NCBI RefSeq assembly: GCF_027596085.1
Contig: NC_072452.1
Span: 6,640,790 to 6,704,789 of the forward strand
DNA from: Anoplopoma fimbria
Lineage: Eukaryota > Chordata > Actinopteri > Perciformes > Anoplopomatidae
Direction of reading: 5' to 3'
DNA: 64,000 bases
In this document: positions 62,701-64,000 of the stretch, one piece after another
Layout: the number at the start of each line of letters is the position of its first letter
Numbering within the stretch: position 1 is the first letter of the stretch
Notes under the pieces: generated by a model
The model's database searches: none
Told to the model about the DNA's origin: nothing
The model's input: the letters and a program-made list of their open reading frames with translations, nothing else
Translations under genes and position numbers: made by a program

Positions 62701-64000
62701 GCTTCATTTGTTCTGACACAAACAGCCTTTTTTTAAATTTATAATTACAAATGCCAGAAGGCTTTATTTTATCTGGAGAACTGATGGGGTGGGAAAACAT
62801 TTTAAAAGTCAAGCAAACTAAGAGGCCTTTCTCTCTGTGTGTGCGTCACAGCGCAGACCGAAAATACACTGTTGTCTGAAAATACTTTCAACGGAATACA
62901 CAATGACTGTCGTGGACAGTATTGCACTGTTCACAAAGCTTCCTGTTAGAGCTAGGCAGATAGGGCGGGCCCTCGTCTGCAAGGGGAGTATGTTTGTAAT
63001 AAAACTTATTGGAACTGGTGTGTTTGGCAACACACAATGTGATAGGGCGGGCCGTCTGAAGTGTTTTTGTCCGTTTTTAATATGTAGTGAACGGATGAAT
63101 GAGTGACGTCTGAGTAATAGCCTGAAATAGCTTGACTGCAGCTGCTCTAAAAGCTCCAGACAGCTATTATCTCATCTGTGAGCTGTTTGTCTCCTCCAAC
63201 CTGAACTCAACAGCGACTATAACACATCAGCTTGGCCTCTAACCTTGCACTCTGGAGGCAAAGAACTTACTATATGCATGTGGCCTTTAATGTTGTATAG
63301 AGTGATCATATTAAGGTCATAGATGTGCACGCCCATGCACACACACATACACACAGATGTGCACACATAGTACTGTATGAAGGCATCAATTAGAAACAGC
63401 AGGGTTTGACAAATCTGAGCCTCGGTGCACAGCGGTCATGTGATATGATGTAAGGCTTGATTATGTTTACTGATCTGTTTAACATCTTACTGCTTTGTAC
63501 ATGAGTATACTAACCAGACTAAATATCTAATGATGGAGATTCTGCTCTCTTGGATTCATGCTTTGTCCACATACCAATAGAGTTCCAGGCCTCGCTAGGG
63601 ACTATGGTTCTGCTTCCTTCTTCCTCCCAACATTCATCAGTGAGGTGGACCGCCAAATTTGTGTGGCAAATCAAGTCTGGTTACGTCAAACATCAGGTTT
63701 GTAGTAGAGCAGGTCAGCCATGAACTGTGACAAGCATGAAGAAAAGCAATTTTCTGCAATTTTACCCCATCTCCGCTGTTTCCTTTTGGGAGGAAATTCT
63801 TTCAATTTGCGTCGACCGTAGTTTATAACACCATGATAATAACTGGAGACTTGAATTCATGTAAAAAGCTGCTCTTATCCATATTTAAAGGTGGATGACT
63901 AAATGTATACTGAGGGAACTAATAGCAAACTCCTCTCCATTGAACCCTGCAGAGCTTTTTAGCACTTTTCAGCTTTTTATTTTTGTTTTAATCTCCCGAA
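59780..64000. other. Intergenic DNA
   Basis: No exon, RNA gene or complete mobile element is recognised. An octamer motif ATGCAAAT lies at about 61521, and short A-runs lie near 61850 and 61870. Small open frames have no family signature. Confidence 0.45.

Overview
The window is genomic DNA of a teleost fish, probably a percomorph. The grounds are intron-split vertebrate genes, long CA/GT microsatellites and many fish-type transposable elements. I see no bacterial or phage-like gene organisation, CRISPR array, rRNA or tRNA. Assignments are from reading the sequence; no search was run.

The gene-bearing part is about 1-32.4 kb. On the minus strand, 1-2143 holds a large 5' coding exon of an MTUS1/MTUS2-type microtubule-associated protein, and the gene runs off the left edge. 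Minus strand 9261-12850 is a complete vamp7 (R-SNARE, 7 coding exons, 219 aa). Plus strand 15168-18251 is a complete polr1d (shared AC19-type subunit of RNA polymerases I and III, 5 coding exons, 114 aa). Minus strand 24426-27311 is a complete endothelin receptor B-type GPCR (7 coding exons, 413 aa), with a non-coding first exon and TATA box near 32.14-32.36 kb. vamp7 and polr1d are head-to-head with about 2.3 kb between their start codons. The four genes are unrelated in function (cytoskeleton, vesicle fusion, transcription machinery, signalling), as usual for vertebrate neighbours.

From about 32.4 kb to the right end I find no host gene. The region is intergenic DNA filled with mobile elements: a dead hAT transposase element (38600-40773), a solo LTR containing a MITE that contains another MITE (47540-49321), a near full-length but mutated CR1/L2-type LINE with an SGNH-esterase ORF1 (about 50.5-56.6 kb) split by a hAT MITE, and a second 3' fragment of the same LINE 3 kb further on.

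The clearest structural signals are these. A roughly 1 kb satellite at 6972-8010 is built from 11-bp monomers in a 33-bp higher-order unit. Several nested insertions have readable target-site duplications. A (CA)n and a (GT)n tract lie in inverted orientation at 33.4-33.8 kb. I did not find a convincing undescribed gene system. The best open questions are the paralogue identity of the endothelin receptor, a reading-frame puzzle in the mtus gene, and the satellite.
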